A stretch of DNA of 64,000 bases from Eublepharis macularius. Taxonomy: Eukaryota; Chordata; Lepidosauria; Squamata; Eublepharidae. The stretch is taken from NCBI RefSeq assembly GCF_028583425.1, contig NC_072800.1, positions 93,527,001 to 93,591,000 on the forward strand. The letters run 5' to 3'. Within the stretch, counting starts at the first letter, position 1. Every line of letters begins with the position of its first letter. Shown here piece by piece: positions 42,601 to 57,600 of this stretch. The translations under genes and the position numbers were made by a program. Under the pieces are notes generated by a model. That model was not told where the DNA came from. It searched no databases and saw only the letters and a program-made list of their open reading frames with translations.

Positions 42601-45600
42601 CGGCACTGGCAATAAGCCCGAGGATGCTGAGCTAAATGTATATCCTGCTCCCGGTACCCTTGCCCCCATTTGCTGCTTCCTTATGCCAAATTTTAAATTA
42701 AGTTCCTTGCTGGGATAGGAACTTGACTTTGTTATTCCTCTGTAGAATGCTATGAATGGTGATGTATTCGTATTAATAATAAAGTTAACACACAGGAAGG
42801 GCACACAAGCCCAGCCAGTAGTCCTGGTGCAATGTTATGATGGTTCATGTTTTAAAATCTGATTTTTCTCAAATGCTACAGTGATACAGCTGTACATGCT
42901 GACTTGTAGCATGGACCCTGGTGTGCCTTCTAATACTTGCCAAAGCTGATGCGAGTCAAGAGACTCTCAGCACCAAAGGGATGCATCACTTATCACTGAA
43001 TGGCAAAACTTTCCCCTGGCACGGCTCCCTTGCTTTCAGCTGCGTGGCGGCAGAAATTCTCCAGGTAAAGCATCTCACTCCCTTTCACCTTTATGCCCAG
43101 AAAAGCCAGAGATCCTGTCCATCACCCAGCAGTTGAAGGCATCTTTCATGAAGAAATATAGCGGCCAGTAGGGAGGTGCGCTTCAGGTTACACACAGGAT
43201 GTTTCGGCACTCCTGAACCGGCCTCAGCATTGCTGAAGTGGTTCAGGAAGGCCAAAGCAAAGCTTACTGAAACACTTCGGAATGCTTCGGTAAGCTTCGA
43301 GTCGTGCGGAAGCAGTCTTTCCTCAGGAACGCCAAGGGGAAACAGCCTCCGTTGCTAGTGGCGGGGGCGGGGGGTTGGATTTTGCAAGCAAAATGCACCA
43401 AACCTGCAAGGGACCCTCTCCTCACCCTCCTCTCAAGACCAAGTTTCAGAAATATTGGACTTCGGGCCCCCCAAAGAAGGCACCCCTATCCACCACCAAT
43501 CTCCATTGTTCCCTATGGGGAAAATTGGGGGGGGGGAGTCCATAGGTGGCTGGGGGTGGCATTCTGCATTTATCTAATGAGAATATCTTTTTGAACCAAA
43601 GCCTTTGAATTTTGTCTCCTGACAGCAATTTGCTCTCCTTAGGAATATTCCTCAAAAAACGAAGGCAACTGCCTGTTCCCTTCTGTAACGGCCAAAGATT
43701 CAAAGACTTTGGATCAAAAAGGCATTCCCATAAGATAAGCGACCTGAGGAAGCACATGAAAACGAGCGCATACCGGTGGCCTGTGTCGCTGGGGAGCTGG
43801 ACGCTCTCGTCAAGGAATTGGAAGAAAAACAGACGCCCATTAGAGACTCCAACTACCTCTGTATTTGTCTGTATTATTTAGCTAAGAAATTGTGTACTAA
43901 TGTAAATGCAAATATAACTGTATACATAATTATATGTGGAGATAATATAAATACTTTGAAATTCAGCTTAGCATGGTGATACTTGGGTATTACACTAGCT
44001 TTAAACACCACGGTCCTTTTGCTGGTTTATACGGGGTCCATAAAAAGGCAGCAAGAGGAGATGGCCATTTGCTGATGAATGTTCCAAGGCTAACCTGACT
44101 CCAAGGCCACAAGACACTCCCTAGAAACACCCTTTGGAACTCCCTGCCACAGTGCAACATTCCTTACCTTTGGTTTAGCGTCTTTAGGAGTTAAGGTGGA
44201 GGGTCGTGTGGTGCTGGTCACGGGGCGTTTAGGGGTGGTGGCTGCAGCCGGACCTGCAGTAGGGCTGGTGGCTTTTTTGTTTTGGCCAGGTGTGGTGGAA
44301 GCCGGCCGCTTAGCAGGGGCAGCGGCAGCCGACACAGGCTTGGTTTTCGCTGCAGCAGGCTTGGCTGGAGTAGAGGCTGAAGGCTTTATGTCAAAACGCA
44401 CAAAAACCAAGCAGAAAATGGACAATACACACACGTAACAAAAAAAAAAGAAAGAAGCCCATTGTGAACAAAACATTAAGCAGCAAAATATGTGAACGAA
44501 AACAAGCCCATTCATAAGAAAAAACAACAACGGCAGTGTTCGGTTCTCTGAGCACGAGACAAGAAGGGACACCAAGGGCAGCGGGAGGAGAGGCCCGTCC
44601 TCTGGGAATGTCACCTGGGAGCGGCGACAAGGCAAGTAATCAAACCGGGTTCAATTCCCCACTCCTCCACTTGAAGCCAGCTGGGTGAACTTGGGTCACT
44701 CACAGCTCTCTCAGAGCTCTCTCAGCCCCACCCACCTCACAGGTTGTTTGTTGTTGCGGGGATAATAATGACATACTTTATAAACTGCTCTGAGGGGGCA
44801 TTAAGGTGTCCTGAAGGGCGGTATATAAATCGAACGTTATTTATCATTATTAATAGAATCACTACGCAGAGCGTGGCTTGCAGTAGCCTTTAGAGGTGCT
44901 GGCAGGTTCCCAGTCAGTTCAATTACTGTCTGTAAAGGGAGGGGAGAAACAACCTCAATTCACAGCATTTATATTTTTAAAAATTCCTTTACGTAAAAAT
45001 TCTAACTTTTCTTAATTTTTTTCTCCAAAATATGAAGTTTGTGATTTTTATTGCACAATGGGAATTCAGAGTATATCCCCCAGAAGCTGTGACTTCTTAC
45101 CATAATGCTCACTAAACACACGAGACTTTTGCCCAAGGACAAAATCCTACAGTGACGGTTTAAGATGCCCTTCATTCTGGCTTTGATTGGGTACAAAAAA
45201 AAATCACCTGCTTCACTCCAGACCTGTTGGTTGCTAATTAGTCCAGACACCAAGAACAGGGTCAGAAATTAGTACTTTGTCACAAAATTTGAGAGGAATT
45301 TCAATTTGTGAGCTCTGTCAGGATCACACCTAAAGCAGGTATTATCAGACTTGAAAAGGGGAGTGGGCTTGAAAAGGGGAGTGGGGCTAAAACCAAGTTA
45401 CAGCCTTGCAATACACAGCCGTGAATTTGTGGTAAGGAGAGAACTGAGAGTCCACTCAGAGAACAGAACGTATAATTGGCTTAAGCAGCTAAAGAGGGAT
45501 GGAATGGGGGAAGAAAGCAAGCGCTCGACTGCTGTAAAATGTTCCAGGGTAACACAAACACAGGTGACTCTGACCCCTACCTTAGTTTTCTTCTCAGGGC

Positions 45601-48600
45601 TTGGCGGAAGCTCCTTTTTGGGAGGGGCGGCAATGTCGTTTGCTGTCAGTTCCTCAGAAACGGCCTTTGTCTCTTCTGGTTTTGCTGACCAAAGCAAAGA
45701 AGGGGGGAGAAAACACTCAGAACAGTCCCGTTAACACACCTTGTGCAACAGGCCAAGGAAGACAGTAAGGCAACACGGGCGCCAATTTTTCCAATTAGTG
45801 GGACTCAAAAGCCCCCCACCCAATGGGAGGCTTCTATGTGCTACTTGCTGCATTTTAGAATGGCCGGAAAGCAAACTTCCTGCAGCCAAGCTCAGCCAAG
45901 AAATGGCCACCTGTGCACCACAAACAGTGGCCACCTCTTTTCGCACCTGACATGCAAGAACAACCCTGGCCTCGATGTCAAGAACTGAGCCCAACTGTGT
46001 CCCTCCTCTGCTCTCCGCTTTTTTGTTAGTGCCTCTGCCCCAACCAAGCTGCTCTCCATGGAACAAGCAGCGTGAAAGCAGCACGGCGGGTGTGGCAGTG
46101 GCACAGGCATATCAATGAACCATGGCAAAGCAGACACGGAGAACTATCACACACGACAACCGACACAGATGCAAACTTCCGAGGTGGTGCGTGCGGGGCC
46201 CACCAAGAAACTCCCAACACCCACCATCCCCTATGGAATGCAAGACGCCATCCTCAACCACAGCCCCCTTCCCTCAAGCCAGCTAAAGGCAGCCACCCAT
46301 TCAAGACGCTCTCCTAAATGCACATAAAGGCCCTTTGGGGTGGCTGTGCATTGAGGCCGAATCCAAGGGAACGTGCAGCTCTTCCATTCCGAAATTCAGT
46401 CTGAATGGACCCTCGGTGAACCCCAGTTGGATCCTGGATAAACTGGCAATTTTCACTGATTCCCCTTTCCTGCTGCAGACCCCCCCACGCCCTCCCAAAG
46501 GGTCTCCTACGCCCCAGGAGCTGTATTTTGTGGAGAGCGATGGGCTGCAGTGGGAGACAGGAAAGCTCCGTTCTGCCACTGCAAAATGTCGTTTGGATCC
46601 AACTCCTGGAAAGCTGAGGCCCCTGGTAGAGGAGCCAAGTTCTTGCAAGGAGCTCTGATCTGACCTTGTAGCCCATCTTGGTTCCTTCAACTGGTACCAA
46701 TGCCGCGCTTCCCAGCATTTTTGGTAAGGTGACCCATGAGTCCAAATACTTGGTTTCATTTTTTTCAAAACAGAGCATGTATAAATCAGTAAAACCACGG
46801 AAGTCTTGGACCCACTGTCACAGGCTTTGCAACCCACTTCTGGGTTGGGACTCTCAGGGTGGGAAACCCTGAATTACATGCCCTCCGTAACAAGAGCTTG
46901 GCGGCACCAAAGGGAAAAAAGTTTGGGAAAGCAGTGATGGTTAGAAATTTAATACAGCTGAAGAGAAGGGGAACCCTGGAAGGGGAGCACCGCCACGGCA
47001 ACACCGAAAGGCTTCCCTCCTCCCAAAGCTGCTTGAGCCACGGCATGACTGGGAAAGCACCTGGGACAGGCACTTGATCCTGCCCAGAGGAGGAGGAGGA
47101 GGAGAGGCAGCGCCTGACTGTGGGACAAGATACCCGCTCTGAACTGAAGACACCTCGCCTCTGGAGACGGCTCAGCTGCCTGACTCTGACCGGATTGTCA
47201 CAGCACACGTGACCACAAAGAAATGCTTCAGAAACTTTGGAGCCCATGTTAACATTAGATAAGAGGTCTGGAAGTTGGAGCGGCACGGCTGCTTCCCGTG
47301 TTGGCACAGTAAAGTCAGAAATAGCGGGCGACATGATTCCGCCCTGGATGCGGCTTCTTCCAAGAGAAGGAGCCACACCCGGGTGTCTGCTCAAGCAATT
47401 CTGGCGCATTTCACGTGTTGCAGGAAGGAGCTGGGCAGCAGTGGCTCCCACATAAGTTGGGCTTGGATCAGAACTGGCTCCTGCTTTTGCTCAGCTAGGG
47501 GTGCTGGTGAGGCCTGTGAACTGGGTCTCTTCTGGCTCATCTTTCAAGGCTAGGCTCGTAGGTCCTCCCCATCTGCCTCCCCCGCCAATTCTTAATCAGA
47601 CAACCTGCCTACCGCTAGCAGATGAAAAACGGAGGTGAAACTTAACAGGGATATTTAAGGCCTTCATGCTGCCTTGCAACCAACTGAGTTATTAATGCAT
47701 CTCAGAGTTTCCTTCGACCACTGGCAGAACACAATTTATTCCACTCCAAGGGCAGGATCTGCATCGGAACAGAAACGTGCTCAGGAGCAAAAGCCACTGG
47801 CCAGATTAAGTGAGGCCTTGATGGCTCAGGGCTGCCTTTTGCCCATTTAATAAGCAAGATAGCCCACCGAGAAGGGACCAGGTGGCAGGGCCAACTCTGC
47901 CCACAAATACACACGCAGCGCACAGAACACCCCCTCAAGACTAGCCCTGGCACTTAACAGAGGAGCCAAGCTTTTCCTGCCCTCCACATCTCCTGTTCAA
48001 GGGCACCCATTGTCGCTCCACTCAGCAGGAACAAGAAATCACTTTTTCTGCAGTACTATTCAATCAGCGTTCCTGCTAATTCAGCCACTTGGTAACTGCA
48101 TTTGATGGGATAGTTAAGATTCTTTATCCAAGCACAGCCCTCGACCCCTGACGCTCCCTACTGAGAACACAGCCTTTTCATTCAAGACCAATTGATGACA
48201 CTGTAGAATGCAACCCTTTCTCCTTTTATAATTGCAAAAACGCAAAATATCAAAGCAAAAAATACACAGAAAGCTTAAAATTATAAATGTAACCAAAACA
48301 GCATGTGCGCACGCACACACTCTGTAATAAACATTCCCAGAGCAATATCTACACGCACAGCATTTCTAATTTGACATTTTTCTTTAGCTTTATCTCATTC
48401 CAGAAGACAATAAAAAGCTTCTATCTTTCAGCACGCCTAAGAGTCTTCTTTTCCCTTAAGTGCTGAGTTATTGTAATTTCGCCCATCAACGTGCTGAAAT
48501 AACATTTTCTGAGCCACCTTCCCTCTGAAGGTCTTGCTTTCTGCACCCTCTCTTGCTGTCACTATCAGGTTCCGGAACAAAGTATTCATGTCCCCGTTCC

Positions 48601-51600
48601 AAATTTTCCTCTATCCGACTAAACAAAATCAATGCATTCTGCTTCAAAGACGTACTGATGATCTGACAGATGACGTGGCCAGTATTTTTTCGCTGTGGGG
48701 CAATTCCGCCATCTATGCATCAGTGATTGTTCTGCCTGGGAGCCAAAAGAGATCGGAGACCAGTTTCCGTCATTTTGAACGCTCTGTCTGGTGGACTTGC
48801 ATCATCTACACAAGAGCTTCAGGCCATTTTCTCTTATTCCAATATTAATGGAAGTGCTCAAAGATATCATTACAGATTTTCACCCAAGTTTGATTTGAGA
48901 TTTCCTATGCCAGATCTAATTGTCATTCAGTAAACAGGCCATTTTGGTAGTGTTTTCATTTTCAAAGCTACAATCTGGCCTATTCCAGAGATTTTAAATT
49001 TGGTCTATCTTAAGATAGCCATTCTGAACCTGTATCTCAGCTATATCTACTTTGTTCCCTTCTTTATATTTACTCCCACAACAAGGACAGCTTCAGTTAG
49101 ATTAACTTTAGATCCTGAGATCAGACCAAAATATCTCAGTGACTCAACCAAGTCTGAAAAGGAGCCTCTCCAGTATTCTAACATTCAGTGATTTGTTTAT
49201 GCTGCCTACCTAACCTTGACCGCTAAGACCTTTATGCATAGATTAAATAATAAAGGCGACAGGGGACAACCCGATTCTGTCCTTTTTTCAAGCAGCTCAA
49301 AGTGACATGGCCTTGTTCTGAGCCCCTTCCTACCCCTGGGATTTTATTCTAACAACCCTATGACATAAGTTAGATTGAAAGATGGTAGCTGCAGTGAATT
49401 TCATGGTTCTGTAGGAATTTGAATGAAAGTGACCCAAACTTAAGCCTCTGTTTCTATCCAAAGAGGCAATGAATGGAAGGAGGGAAAATATGCAAATGGG
49501 CGATACAAGACTTCTTCACACCATGTTGCTAACACCTTTGCTGCTTCTGGCCTCACACGACGATGTCAAGACACCGCCTCCATTACCACCAGATTCTATC
49601 CCACCCCCCAAGTCTCCGCCCATGTCAATTCCTACCTCTTCCCACCCCACCAAGGATCCACCAGGACATTGCACCGCTCCAAACAGCTGCCTCCACCCAG
49701 AGAAGCATGCCTCGTAATTCCTTGCAACATTGCTGCTGCACAATGCTGAGCCGTGTAATGATCTGAGACTCGCATCTCACGTGACATCACAAAGGGTCCT
49801 GGAGCATTCCTGCTTCACTGGTGGCCCACAGCACAACCAGCCGTGAAAGCATCACGGAACGCTCGGCAAAAGCACGTTCAGGTATCCGATTAAGGAGCAG
49901 CACCAACTGCCCAGCTTTACCGGTTCTTTGTTCTGGGAGGTGAGACTGCGGCAACCGAACCTCACTGGGAACCGCACTGTGGGACAGAGCCATAACCTTG
50001 TGATTAATTAGAACGTGTTTAGTACGGAGGTGCTTCCATTTAAGGTGGATCTTTTGGGGGCAACTGAGAGAAAAAAGCATGGGCTGCTCCTTCTTCAGGC
50101 TGCTGAGATACCAAGGTAGCAAAGGGAGGGTTTGTTTTGCTCTCTCCCTTCCCCTTTCATTTAATTAACCACCCACCATGCTCATCAGCAAACATTTGCT
50201 TTCATTCAACATTTAATTACATGGCATTCTTCTTAGTAATACTGCACAGACTGCCAGTGTGTGAACATTTCCCTTCTCTCCCCTTGCCCAAGAAATATTA
50301 GGGGAGGGGAGAACTACTGCCAAATCTTAATCAGGTTTGTTCATTAGTTTACAAAGATTCATGAAGACAATTTTTCAGGCTGCCAGAGCAGCCTCCACAG
50401 CCCCCTCCCCAGAAGGTATTTCAAGGACATCTCTGTGAAAATTGCACTCACACATGGGTTGCCCCCCATGTGTCTCAATGCTCAGTGCCACTGATCCAGC
50501 GGGGGCGGGGGACACACACAGGAGAGAGCTTGAAGTAGACGAAGTTGCACAAATTTGTACAGTAGCACTGGTTTGATATTACCTGGTGGAGGCAGAGAGA
50601 GAGATCTCAGGGTCGTAGTGGACAGCTCACTGAAAATGTTGAGTCTGTGTTTGGCAATAGTGAAAAGGACAAAATCCCTGTTGGAGATTATCAGAAAAGG
50701 GAATGAAAATAAACTGGTGATAATGTAATCCTCCTATATAGATCTGTGATGCGTCCTCATTAGAATACTGCGTACAGTGCTGGTTGCTATACTTAGCAAA
50801 GGATAATGGGGAGCTGGAAAAAATGGGGATGAGACAACCAAAATGATGAAGGGGCTGGAACATATTTTCTATGAGGAAAGGCTAACGAGGCCGGGGGGTT
50901 TCCATTTAGAAAAAAGATGACCGGGAAGGGGGGGGGCAGAGATGACACAGGTTTATAAAATTATACATGGAGTGGGCAAAATGGATAGAGAATTTAGAAT
51001 CTGTGTTCTAAAATATTAGAACTCAAGGGCACTCAATGAAGCTGACAAGCAACAGATACTGGATGGGCAAAAAGAAGTAATTTGTCAGCCAACCAATATT
51101 TTAACTGTGGGATTCAATGCCAGTGGACGCAGGGATGCTCGTAAGCAGGGACAGCCTTAAAAGGGGATTAAACAAACAAATGGAGGGCCAGTCCATCAAT
51201 GCTACTAGCCATGGTGTCTTCCATATGCAGAGGCAATAAACTCTGAATGCCAGTGCTCGGAGGCAGCGTCAAGGGAAGGCCTCAGCCTCTACGCCCAGCT
51301 TCTCTGACCCTTCCGGACAACTGGCTGGCTGTTCCGTGAAAGTGGATTCTGGACTAGATGGACTACTGATCTGACCCAGCAGGGCTCTTACTTAGTTCTT
51401 ACCACCTTTCTTCTCCTGCCTTCTAATACAAAAAAAGATAACTGATATTGTCACTTGTCAATTGAGGGGTAAGTTTATTGCGAACAAGAGCGACCTCGTT
51501 TTTCATATGCATTTGCGTACATGGTTTCCCCATCTATCTCCCCCGCCCCAGTCTAACAATTCTGGAAATATGAAAAGCAGCCCAGTACCACATTTCAGAA

Positions 51601-54600
51601 CTCTAATAACTTGAACCAACAAAATTAGGAAGAGGAAAGAAGAGAGATTTAAAGATATGAAAAACGAGATTCAGTGAATTTTCCTTTGCTTAGCACAGAG
51701 GGGAGGAAAACGTTTCAGGGCCAACGAAGCGGCAGTTTCCAAATAGATTTGAAACTACGAAGCAACACATTTTGGGTTAAAGACAGGGTTGGACCTCTCA
51801 ATTTAAGAACAGCTCAGAGAGAGAACAAGAAGACACAGCGTAGTGGGGATTCCGTGTCGTCTTCCTCAGAGATTCCAACGAGAAAACTAACAGGTATCTG
51901 CCAGGAATACTGAAGCTACAAGGAAGACGGCTTAGGGCAGCCGGAAGATTCCCCTTTGGCGTCCTTTCAACAGCTTTCCTCTCCAGCCCCGACTCGCCAA
52001 CCACTGGGCCTGTCCTATAGACTTCAGCTCTCATAAACCAGGCTAAGGATGACAAGCTGCATCGCAGAAGCCGTCTACGGATTCCTATACACAGTTGGAA
52101 TAAACAGCAGCCCTGACTAGGTCAGTTCCCCAATCCCCTCTCCTTTGCATTTCCTCTAGTTTTACCCAGGGCCAATACATAGTTTTACTTTGGAGAGCGA
52201 CAGCTGTCAGGTCTTGCCAGGTACTCCCCCAAACACTTCACTGCATCACTCAGGTGTATGAGCTAAAGTTATTTTTATTAAAGAAAATTACCAGTATCAA
52301 GAGACTACGGCAGTGGAATTGGCTGGAATGCCTAAAGGTAGTAAGGCAAGGTTAATTATAGGTGGATGTCCCTGCCTCCAGTGGGAAAGAAAGTCCGTTA
52401 GGATTTTTGGCCCACAGAGCCTGGGAAGAAGGGAGAGAGGAGCTCAGTTCAGTCTCTGGGTAGCTTGGTGCAGTCTCTGCGTGGAATTCAAGGCCGAGTT
52501 CCCAGGCTTGCCAGGAACTCCTAATCAAAACCCCTTGCCTGCGAGATAAGCCGTTAGCAGCGCAACAGAAAACAAGTTTTACTCTGCATGTACTCAGAGG
52601 CATATTACTCAAGCAAGAAACACTTGACACATGGCAGAGAAGCTGGAGGCTTATCTGACAACAGCTTCAGAACAGCATGGAAATGCAAAGTCTGCACCTT
52701 TCCTTTGATGTGGCCCTCAAGTTCTGAGCATGGTGGCAGTTTCCCCCCTAGATAATTTAGCCTAGACACTGCCATTTTTTCAAAAAAGAATTTCAGAAGA
52801 ACAGCTCTATCAGTCTGTTGCAACAAGTGCAATAGATTTGATGAAGTAGGGCATATTCTACAAAAGGCTTCATAGAAAGAATGCATATCACAAATGTATG
52901 GGCTTGAGGATGCCAGAGGGTTGTCCCTTTTTCCCTTGAAGGGCAGCCAATTCATGTAAATGTCATGAAAATCAACAGTTTTAACCATGGGCAACAAGCA
53001 AAAATAGAAAAGCCAGATGTGTTGTGGCTGGCACAAATATGGCACACTACCAAGCCAACAAATGTAGCTGAATTGCTTCAGGCAACCTGGCCCCAAGTGA
53101 CAGGACAAAGAACCATGTGGCTTGCTAACACCCAGCATTAACAGCTTTCAAAAGACCAAAGGATCCATGTCTCCAGGGAATGGAAGAACATTTCTGGAGC
53201 TACACAGGGATGTTCACGGCAAGGAGCAGTCATATCTAACAAGCTGGATTGGTGCAACAAAGACAAAAGCCCGTTCTCTCTTGCTGCATTTCTTCTCAAT
53301 GACATCTCTCAAAATTCTCAGTCTTTGGGCTAGAAACACCATGGTGGCAGGAAGAGAGCAGAAATGCACGCGGAAGTACAAACAGCTACCCCTGCAAGAT
53401 GCAAGAGTTCTGAAGGAGGAGATTAAATCACTAGTCCCTCTGGTAACAGGCACTCTGCGGTCTTGCATGCTACTGAGAAGAGATGAAGAACAAGACAAAT
53501 CTGGAAGTTTAAACAGCAAATTTGTGTTGTAGAAACAAGGATCTAAGCAGCTCACCTTCTCTGGAAAAAGAAGCTGTTACATGAATGACAAGATGCGTAT
53601 CAGAAAGGGAAAGCTAGCTCCAGATGCTGAACCAATTAGGCTCAAAAAGTTCTAGGGTTTTTTTTAAAAAAATGTTGTTTTATAACCTCATATGAATAGT
53701 TGACATTAAAAGATCGTTTAATGTGATTTTACTCTACATACATCTCCCCTGCTCTGAGCATCTGTCAATCACCTGCAGGTCTAGTATGAAGTGAAAAGAG
53801 AGGAGCGAGCGACGTGACGGAGGTTTCCCAAGACAGATTCTTAGGCCGGATTCAATTATGACGTTGGTAAGGTAGAAGAGCTCACATGCAGGACCAGCAC
53901 AGCATCGCATTGAAACTGGATGAGTACTTGTGCCATATAGTTACTTTAATAATAATAACCACAGTGTATTTATATGCTGCACTTCTGGACAGATTAGTGT
54001 CACGCTAAGAGCGATGAACAAAGTCAGTGTTACTATCATCTCCACAATACAGCTAGGGAGCTGGGCTGAGAGGAGTGGCTCACCCAAGGGCACCTGCTGA
54101 GCTCATGGCAGGAGTGGGAGTCAAACTAGCAGAGAGCTGATTCGCAACCCAGCCATTTAACTGCTATGCTACAGCAGCTTTGCCTGAGTAGCAGCCCAGT
54201 ACCAATGACATGCCACGCAAGTGCAGATTTCCATGGGAGGGTGCTTTCCTTGCCAGTAACACATTTAAAGTAAGTTTTAGGAAGGGAGAGGAGAATGGCC
54301 GACCCCGCCAACCCCCGACCCCCCCCGCATCCATGCTTCTAAAAATTAAACGGAAGCAGGCTGTATGTGGCAAAACGTCCATCCCAGCAGGACACACACA
54401 ATCAAAGAAACGCCGCTCCAAGCAGTTGCAGAATTTGACCGTCTCTTGTTCTGACCACTTCAGTATCTAACACTTGGGTTCCGCAACTGAATACTGAATG
54501 GTAACTGGGCTGGCAGTCAGACAAGGCTCCAAACCTTCTGTCCACTAAGCAGCACCATCTGTGGCGGCGGAGAGTGCCCTCAAGTCATCGCTGCCTTATG

Positions 54601-57600
54601 GAGACCCCTGGTGGTGTTTTTCATGGCAAGAGTCTAAGAGAGAGGGGGTTTGCCATTGCCTGCCTCTGCAACCCTGGTCTTTGTTGGAAGTATCCCATCC
54701 AATGACTAACCAAGGCCGACCCTGCTTAGCTTCTGAGATCTGACGACATCAGGCTCACCTGGGCTTTCCAGGTCAGGGCAAGCAGCACCATTGAACTGAA
54801 TACAAATTGGCTGTCTTCCGTTGGGCTGGTGTGCCAAGGGGACTGTTGTGCAACACCTCCTCTTATTTATAAGGGGAGTCTTGGCCCTACGTAACAGAAA
54901 TGCAAAGGTCTCTCTCTCTCTCCCCCATTCCCCGATTTTTCTCTTAGCTCTTACTAAAAAAATCTGGTGCCTCGTTGCTTGGAAAGCCTTAAACTTTATC
55001 CCGCAATAAGGAAAGACATTCATAATCCAATTATCACATCTTCTGTTCAAGCATCACTCAGTTTTTCTACAAAAAGTGCTGTTACTGATGTTACAACCGA
55101 CAGCTTAGTAGGAGTTTCTGCTTTGAAACATGGTTCTGTGTAAACCAAAAGCTCGCTCTTGCAACATTTGGAACTATACGATTCACAAACAGCCAAAGAG
55201 GCAAGCCTCTCTTGCTCTCTGTTTTTTTGAAGTGACTGCTGTAATTCCCTTTGGTCCTGGCAAGAGTCTAGTCAAGATCTACAGTCAGCTGTGACTTACG
55301 CCATTTGGGCTATGGAGAAAAAACGCTGCCCTTCCACCCTGTTGGAAGACCGTCTTGGACTGGAGGAACTGGTTTGCTACCACTACTTCACAGTGACCCG
55401 TTCGCAGCGAGCAGTTGAGACCAGCATCTTATCGGTGCTTAATTCCAGCCCTCCCACTCACTCCCGCTTCAGGCTCTTGCAGGAGATCAGTTTCACCTGC
55501 TCAGACACCACCATCTTTGGCGCATCACCCTGGTGCTTGTGTGTGAACGGGGCCGGTACCCCTGCAAGGGATGCTCAGGCTTCCTAAGCTGAACGGAACT
55601 ATCCTTCGTTGAAATAGGTTCATAATTCTCATAATGGATTTTCTGCCACTGACGCTAATCCTCTAGAGCAACGGATTAAACTGTGTGGGAATGGCCACCT
55701 TTACTCTCCTTTTAAACCAAATCATCGAAGACATTTGGAGAGCAAAGAGAAGCAATAAGGCAGGAAAAAGAACTGGCTTAACATGAAAGGGTGTGGCAAA
55801 TTCGACACGGCTGGTATTCAAAGCCTTTACGGCTGCAACCACAACACTTTTATATTGTAAAATAAATTGACAGGGTTTGGGTAATAATCACCGCTTTTCC
55901 CCAAACATCCAGAAATTGCACTCTTTTGCGTGACCCAAATAGAGAACTGCTAAGCATTTGATCTGGCACGCAGCACATGTTCACTTAGCATAAAGCAGCG
56001 AGGATGTCTCGACTTATTCACATCGCTCTAGATTTGGAGAGTTTCAACCTGCTCTGTGGCATTTGTGTGGGGTCTCAGCCCCTTATGCAACCAGCAGAAA
56101 GCGGATTTAACAATTCACAGGGGAGCCAAAATGAAAATATCATCAGTTGCCCGAGGAAGGATATGCAGACTGTCACACGAAGCAGAGGAACCAGTCCGTG
56201 CGCCCGCTCCACACCCAGCCCTCCATCGGTATAGATGGAACCATCTCCCTCAAGGGCTGTGAAGGACTGTGGGCCAAATGCCACATGAGGGTCAACTGCA
56301 TGCAGCACCCCCCCCCCCCCAACGCAGCTATGGAACAAGGGGCTTCCCGTTTCCCCTCCAGCAGCCTCCCTGTTAAAATCATCCCTCCCCAGGTCTGCAG
56401 GTGAAAAGATATCATGAAGATGCTTTGCATGCTAGAAGTTGCATATAAAATAAACAGGTGGGCAGCCACCGGCTCCCACTCTCTTCAGCCACCTCTTTGC
56501 TCAGAGCACCATTTGAGACTAAACTCCAAAGCAAAAAAGCAAGAAAACGGTCTTCAGGGGATCCAGCAAGCCACATCATCACCACACAGGACCCATCCCT
56601 GGGTCTTTCAATCGCTGTGCAAAGAGAGAAGATTTGGCACCAGAAAAATACCGAGCTTTCAAAGACGCTGAAATATAGCCGTGCATTCCTGCCGTGTTGG
56701 GACACTCAGAGGACTTCAGATCTGATTGTTTTAGCCACTGCCTTAAGGCAGGTCAGCCTGGTGACCTCTGCCTCCCAGCTGAGAGCAGCTTGCCTAGTCC
56801 ATCCATCGAGTTAATGGCTAAAAATGAGAGTCACGGTGGTGACCTTCTTGTCTGGCAAGCTCCATCAGGGCCTTGTTGACGTGAAAGCAAACCTCACATT
56901 ATGGGGTACTGCTTGCTGAACCCCATCAAGTGGCAGAAGGGGACAACCAAGACTGAGTACTTGTTCGCTTTTCCCTATACAGAGGGGACGTGGGATTATG
57001 CAGAAGTTAATGTGTATAATTTGCATAGCCTAATTAGGCTGCTCCACATGACTCCATTTGGCATGGAACTCAGGTAGGGCAATATTTGCTTTCTTTTAGA
57101 AGCAAAGCTATGTAGTATCACCTGTTTCTAAGTTTAGGAGCATTAAAAAGAATTAATTTTTTTTTTGCAATTACAATAGACATCCTATGATAGCAATGTT
57201 GTGAAATTTACCAAACTGTCATTATTGGTTCAAATAAATCTTACTTTTAAGAAGCCAGCCTCAAAGGAGTTTGCAACTTTTGTCAGATACCAGAAGAATG
57301 CAGGAGAGGGATGCTGTCTCTAAGCGCACACACCTGCCGTCTCACCCGCTGGCTTCCCCTTCCATATTCTGCCAGCCGGAGCTCCTCCCAAAGAGCTGCA
57401 GAGGGTGCATACACAGGGCATCACAGCAAGAGAGATGGAAAGTGGCCGGAAGCAATTTCCAATTAACTTACGGAACTCACTCACATAATGCTCGTTAAGT
57501 AAGGATAGCTTTTAAAAGGAACAGAAAAATCCACAGGTTCATGTAAACCAAGGACTCTCTTCCATGACGGTCAAGTAGAAGCTGCAAGGCTTGGGGCGGG

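Larger units (their letters stand above)
40358..44167 (-). other. MAP4 intron
   Basis: Contains a (TTG)n run (41627-41646), an uncharacterised repeat (43170-43590) and an AT-rich patch (43860-43980). No exon seen. Confidence 0.5.

Noticed and set aside
52605-53555. Two neighbouring long open frames on the - strand (177 and 113 codons) in the large MAP4 intron
   Set aside because: No family recognised, no plausible exon borders, and an equally long frame exists on the opposite strand (53122-53532). Could be a relic of an unknown retroposed gene, but nothing supports it.
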